From the NCBI GenBank assembly GCA_011391755.1, contig JAABPZ010000042.1, forward strand, positions 1 to 9,195: 9,195 nt of DNA. Direction: 5' to 3'. This document shows positions 6,424 through 9,195 of this stretch, piece after piece. The stretch comes from Methanothrix sp. (GTDB lineage: Archaea > Halobacteriota > Methanosarcinia > Methanotrichales > Methanotrichaceae). The notes beneath the pieces are model-generated. The model made no database searches and was not told the DNA's origin. It was given only the letters and a program-made list of their open reading frames with translations. Every line of letters begins with the position of its first letter. Within the stretch, counting starts at the first letter, position 1. The translations under genes and the position numbers were made by a program.

Positions 6424-6433
6424 CTTATCTATA
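6424..6433 (+). promoter_or_regulatory. probable TATA box of the exported Ig-like protein gene
   Basis: CTTATCTATA lies about 50 bases before the ATG at 6482, in an AT-rich stretch that follows GC-rich sequence. Initiation about 25 bases downstream would leave a leader of some 25 bases carrying AAGGAGGAGA. Its GGAGG (6469-6473) sits 8 bases before the ATG and is a strong ribosome binding site. Confidence 0.5.
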
Positions 6434-6452
6434 ACTATTAATATTAACTATT
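6432..6452. repeat. direct repeat flanking a palindrome in the promoter region
   Basis: TAACTATT occurs twice, at 6432-6439 and 6445-6452, with a period of 13 bases. The junction contains the perfect 10-base palindrome TTAATATTAA (6438-6447). The block overlaps the position between the TATA box and the expected transcription start, where an archaeal repressor would act. AT-rich sequence gives such patterns by chance, so regulatory meaning is only suggested. Confidence 0.3.
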
Positions 6453-6481
6453 GTACCTGATCAAAAAAGGAGGAGACTGTC

Positions 6482-7234
6482 ATGAGAAACCAATGCTATG
6501 GCATTATTCTTTTCAGCCTGGTCCTAATCGCAGTTCTGCCGGCCCAAGGTGGGGAAGTAAAGATCAACACCCTTCAATATCCGCCGTCGCCCGAGACCCT
6601 AACCGTGGGCGAGCGAGTGCCAATTGTGGTCAGCATCAATTACGCCAACCTGGCTCAGTCGACATTGAGCCTGCACCTCGCTTATGCCGATTATCCGCCC
6701 CGTTTTCAGAGTGGCGGCGAGACTACTGTCTCAGGCAGCGGCACCTATCTGTTCCCGCCCGCCGAGATCATGGTGCCAGCCAGCTATTCCATTCCCTCGG
6801 GATGGCCTGAATACATAAACGAGTGGCATCTCAAGGCGGAAATATGGAAAGGAGACCAGCTTGTGGCAGGAAGATCCTTCACGCTGCTGGTGGAGAATCC
6901 GGAGTATAAACCGGACGTGGAGATCGGCAGCATCGAATACGTCGTCCCACCGGACACGATTGCGGTAGGTGAAGAGAGCCTGGTGAAAGTGAACACCGTC
7001 TACTCCAATTTAGCCGCCGGAACCAAGATAGAAGCAACGCTGCGGGATCAATCGGGCATTATAGCCTCTCGTTCCAGCCGGTCCCTTTCCGGCAGCGGCG
7101 AGTTGACCTTCAGCATGACCGTAAAGCCCAGGAGGGCGGGAGCCTGGCTTATTGAAGCCGCTCTAGGAACGGGATCGGGCTCAATGCTGGTGGGGGAAAA
7201 GAAAAGCTTCCAGATCAATGTGGTTAGCGGATGA
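6482..7234 (+). CDS. exported protein with two tandem Ig-like (beta-sandwich) domains
   Basis: The 250-residue product has a Sec-type signal peptide: a basic start, a hydrophobic core YGIILFSLVLIAVLP, and likely cleavage after AQG (residue 23). The mature part consists of two related units. Unit 1 starts VKINTLQYPPSPETLTVGE (26-44) and unit 2 starts VEIGSIEYVVPPDTIAVGE (146-164). Each continues with an N-Y/V-Y-x-NL stretch (INYANLA, TVYSNLA), a GSG turn, and a closing beta strand (SFTLLVEN, SFQINVV). This is the pattern of CARDB/Ig-like beta sandwiches in archaeal surface proteins, though I cannot name the family. No C-terminal anchor is seen, so it may be free, periplasm-like or bound to the S-layer. 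The start is secure because of the strong GGAGG site. The next gene starts about 54 bases on, so co-transcription with the ATPase is possible. Confidence 0.8.
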   Translation: MRNQCYGIILFSLVLIAVLPAQGGEVKINTLQYPPSPETLTVGERVPIVVSINYANLAQSTLSLHLAYADYPPRFQSGGETTVSGSGTYLFPPAEIMVPASYSIPSGWPEYINEWHLKAEIWKGDQLVAGRSFTLLVENPEYKPDVEIGSIEYVVPPDTIAVGEESLVKVNTVYSNLAAGTKIEATLRDQSGIIASRSSRSLSGSGELTFSMTVKPRRAGAWLIEAALGTGSGSMLVGEKKSFQINVVSG

Positions 7235-7244
7235 TGGCATCAAA

Positions 7245-7255
7245 ATGATTATCAT
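7245..7255. repeat. short palindrome upstream of the ATPase gene
   Basis: ATGAT-T-ATCAT is a perfect inverted repeat in the 54-base gap between the exported protein and the ATPase gene. It abuts the weak TATA-like stretch TATCATATTA (7250-7259). It could be an operator for the ATPase/TPR pair, or chance. Confidence 0.25.
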
Positions 7256-7288
7256 ATTAGAGAGCTAACCAGAGTGCTGGATGATGTC

Positions 7289-8545
7289 ATGCCCAGGGCA
7301 AAGAATTTGAAAGAGGCTTACAACAACCTCTATGTCGAGCCGCTAGAAGGAGATCTGGAGTTTAGAGATTTCTATGTAAAGCGACCTGTAAGCTCTGTTT
7401 CACCAATGGAGGAACTCAAGGAACGCATTGAAATCTCCGACAAAAAGGAGAAATATCTCTTCCTGGGTTTCAAAGGCTCAGGCAAGAGTACCGAGCTTAA
7501 CCGCCTTGGGGCATCACTGGATAAGGAAAGCTTTCTGGTTGTCAACTACTCTATTAAAGAAGAACTCAACGTCAGCGACTTTGATTTTCGCGATTTCTTT
7601 GTATCCATGGCCCTGAAGATATATGATGCTGCGAAAAATGAAGGAGATTACATCCATCCAGATATCGAGAAAGATTTTAGAGAATTCATCAAGCGCATAA
7701 CCAGAGTGGAGGAAGAAGAGACCACGAGCCAGGCATCAGCGGGCTTTTCTTGGTCAAAGATAATAATGCTGAAGCTGAACCGGGAAGCAAAGACCAGAGA
7801 ATATCTACGTAAAGAGCTGGATCTGATGATAAGCGACCTCATCCAGAGGCTTAACTGGCTCATTTTCGATGTAGAGGAGAAGCTGAAAAAGAAGATCATT
7901 GTAATCGTCGATGACCTAGACAAACTGGCCCGTGGGCAGCAGTCGGAAGAGTTCTTCTACAAAAATTATCAGCTTCTGCTTCAACCGGACTGCGTGGTGA
8001 TCTACACTTTTCCTGTTCATCTAGCATTCAACCCGCTTTTCGAAAATGTGAGATCCTATTTCAATGGCTATGTTATCCTATTCCAGCTTCCTGTGAAAGA
8101 TCGGCATGGCAATCTCATTCCTGAAAATTTGGGCTTTTACATGGAAGTGATCGCCAGGAGGATTGACCTGGATCTGCTGGAGGAGGATGTTCTTGAAAAG
8201 GCCATTGAGTCCACTGGTAAGCTCTCGGAGATGGTTGAAGCAATGAGAGAAGCCGCTCTGAAGAGTCGCCGAATGGGAAGAGAACGCATATCAATGGATG
8301 ATCTGGAAGAGTCTTTGGAGAAGCTGCGCACTACATACGACATGACTCTCACACAGGCCCATAAGATAAAGCTAATTGAGATTCATAACAGCAAAGAAGC
8401 TCGAGATAAAGATCCTGAATCAGATCTCATCAGAGAGCTGCTCTTTAGCCTGACTGCGGTGGAGTACAGGGACAAAGAAGGAAGATGGTGTGCAGTAGAT
8501 CCCTTGCTGGTTCCTCTGGTGGAGAAATGGATCCGATCTCCCTAA
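7289..8545 (+). CDS. P-loop ATPase of a STAND/KAP-like group, first gene of a two-gene unit
   Basis: Counting from the GTG at 7274, the Walker A motif is GFKGSGKST (65-73) after a hydrophobic strand (YLFL). Walker B is IIVIVDDLD (208-216), with two acidic residues as in STAND and KAP NTPases. A sensor-like strand, CVVIYTFPVHL (240-250), follows. Between the Walker motifs lies a helical, partly coiled insert (about 120-205). A charged helical region (290-375) and a C-terminal segment, ELLFSLTAVEYRDKEGRWCAVDPLLVPLVEKW (388-419), resemble a winged-helix end. It is cytosolic by sequence. The start is uncertain: GTG at 7274 (five residues longer) or ATG at 7289, neither with a strong ribosome binding site. 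Its last 19 bases overlap the TPR gene, so the two are surely co-expressed. I know similar unnamed ATPases beside TPR genes in bacteria from memory; the function is unknown, and signalling or defence is only an inference. Confidence 0.8.
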   Translation: MPRAKNLKEAYNNLYVEPLEGDLEFRDFYVKRPVSSVSPMEELKERIEISDKKEKYLFLGFKGSGKSTELNRLGASLDKESFLVVNYSIKEELNVSDFDFRDFFVSMALKIYDAAKNEGDYIHPDIEKDFREFIKRITRVEEEETTSQASAGFSWSKIIMLKLNREAKTREYLRKELDLMISDLIQRLNWLIFDVEEKLKKKIIVIVDDLDKLARGQQSEEFFYKNYQLLLQPDCVVIYTFPVHLAFNPLFENVRSYFNGYVILFQLPVKDRHGNLIPENLGFYMEVIARRIDLDLLEEDVLEKAIESTGKLSEMVEAMREAALKSRRMGRERISMDDLEESLEKLRTTYDMTLTQAHKIKLIEIHNSKEARDKDPESDLIRELLFSLTAVEYRDKEGRWCAVDPLLVPLVEKWIRSP

Positions 8546-9195
8546 AAGATCTGGATGAGGTCGATCTCTTGCTCACGGAACTAGAGATCTCTCAAGGCAG
8601 AGGAAACTTGGTTCTATGCATCGTCGCCTCTCCCGCTTACAGAGAGAAGGTAATCGAGGCAGTAAAGGCGCGATTTTCCGCTAGAATCCTGCCAGTGGAA
8701 ACAGGAGACCGTCTCATCTCTGATCTCAGAAACACTAAGCCGAAGGATGAGGAAATTCTCATCTGGATTCTTCCCGAGACGCTTGCCAAGGATGTCTTGG
8801 ATGCACTCAATAACTTTCGTGAGCTTTTTTACGATGCAGGGGTGCCGAGCCTTATCTTCATGACTCCGGCGGAGCTGGACGATGTGATCTGGAAGGCCCC
8901 TGATTTCTGGAGGTACAGAGGCGGATATCACATACTGAAGGGCGAAGATCATGGGCAAGCATATCAGGCTGTAGAGGCGCTGTCCATGCCGCTCGACTTC
9001 AGCTATCAGAATGAAGAGGAATTGCGAAGGCGTAAGAGGATCAATGAGCACTTGCTCGATAGGATGAAGAACAAAAGCGACCAAGTAAGGATTCTCATTG
9101 AGCTGGGCTCTGTCCATTCCTTGCTGAGCGATCAACGCAAGGCGATAGAATATAATGAGCAAGCGCTCTCCACGGCTCGCCAGATCAATGATAGG
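8527..9195 (+). CDS. TPR-containing protein with N-terminal alpha/beta domain, 3' end outside window
   Basis: The frame is open from ATG 8527 to the edge, giving 223 residues without a stop. Residues 1-140 form an alpha/beta domain with alternating hydrophobic strands (NLVLCIVASP 27-36, EEILIWILPE 75-84, VPSLIFMTP 106-114). It ends in APDFWRYRGGYHIL (124-137), a pattern I associate with N-terminal modules of STAND/TPR proteins. A charged linker follows (160-182). A TPR-like helix pair then begins: RILIELGSVHSLLSDQRKAI (188-207) plus EYNEQALSTARQIN, with the G/A/Y/A spacing of TPRs. More repeats are expected downstream. Translation starts inside the ATPase gene with a 19-base overlap, and GGTGG/GGAG lies only 2-4 bases before the ATG, which indicates translational coupling. 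The likely role is as partner or sensor of the ATPase, but this is inferred. Confidence 0.8.
   Translation, partial: MDPISLKDLDEVDLLLTELEISQGRGNLVLCIVASPAYREKVIEAVKARFSARILPVETGDRLISDLRNTKPKDEEILIWILPETLAKDVLDALNNFRELFYDAGVPSLIFMTPAELDDVIWKAPDFWRYRGGYHILKGEDHGQAYQAVEALSMPLDFSYQNEEELRRRKRINEHLLDRMKNKSDQVRILIELGSVHSLLSDQRKAIEYNEQALSTARQINDR

Noticed and set aside
6372..6481. Possible small RNA or terminator hairpin after the FmdE-family gene
   Set aside because: I found no convincing stem with a T-run and no tRNA-like structure. The stretch is explained by promoter and ribosome binding elements of the next gene.
8614..9162. Minus-strand open frame of 182 residues antisense to the TPR gene
   Set aside because: The plus strand is open throughout with a coherent domain plus TPR pattern and is coupled to the ATPase gene. 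The minus frame shows no domain and no start signal.

Overview
The window looks like chromosomal DNA from a methanogenic euryarchaeon, most likely a Methanothrix (Methanosaeta)-type member of the Methanosarcinales. The evidence is an archaeal-only GatD, an archaeal L10e, an aIF2-beta fused to a TRAM domain, two coenzyme F420 biosynthesis genes (cofE, cofC), an FmdE-family protein, GGAGG/GGTGA ribosome binding sites and archaeal-style TATA boxes. The genus assignment is an inference from gene content and protein flavour, not from a database search.

Layout. At the left edge, on the minus strand, a SAM-dependent methyltransferase is followed 11 bases later by the start of an RdgB/HAM1-type nucleotide pyrophosphatase that runs off the window. 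A 160-base divergent intergenic region separates this pair from gatD on the plus strand, the asparaginase-like subunit that supplies ammonia for Gln-tRNA(Gln) formation. Next comes a tight plus-strand cluster (about 2364-5234) with its own TATA box: rpl10e, eif2b (aIF2-beta plus TRAM), a 77-residue unknown protein whose ATG directly abuts the eif2b stop, cofE and cofC. It joins translation genes with two steps of F420 side-chain and precursor synthesis. A small four-helix membrane protein on the minus strand converges on cofC with an 11-base overlap.

From about 5670 onward the genes are again on the plus strand: an FmdE-family protein with a C-terminal zinc ribbon, an exported protein made of two related Ig-like domains, and then a pair that overlaps by 19 bases. 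The first of the pair is a P-loop ATPase with clear Walker A and Walker B motifs. The second is a protein with an alpha/beta N-terminal domain followed by TPR-like repeats, cut by the right edge. This pair is the most intriguing part of the window. It resembles a STAND/NLR-type signalling ATPase split over two genes, and its function is not known to me.

No tRNA, rRNA, CRISPR array, transposase or attachment site was recognised. No intergenic gap exceeds 300 bases.
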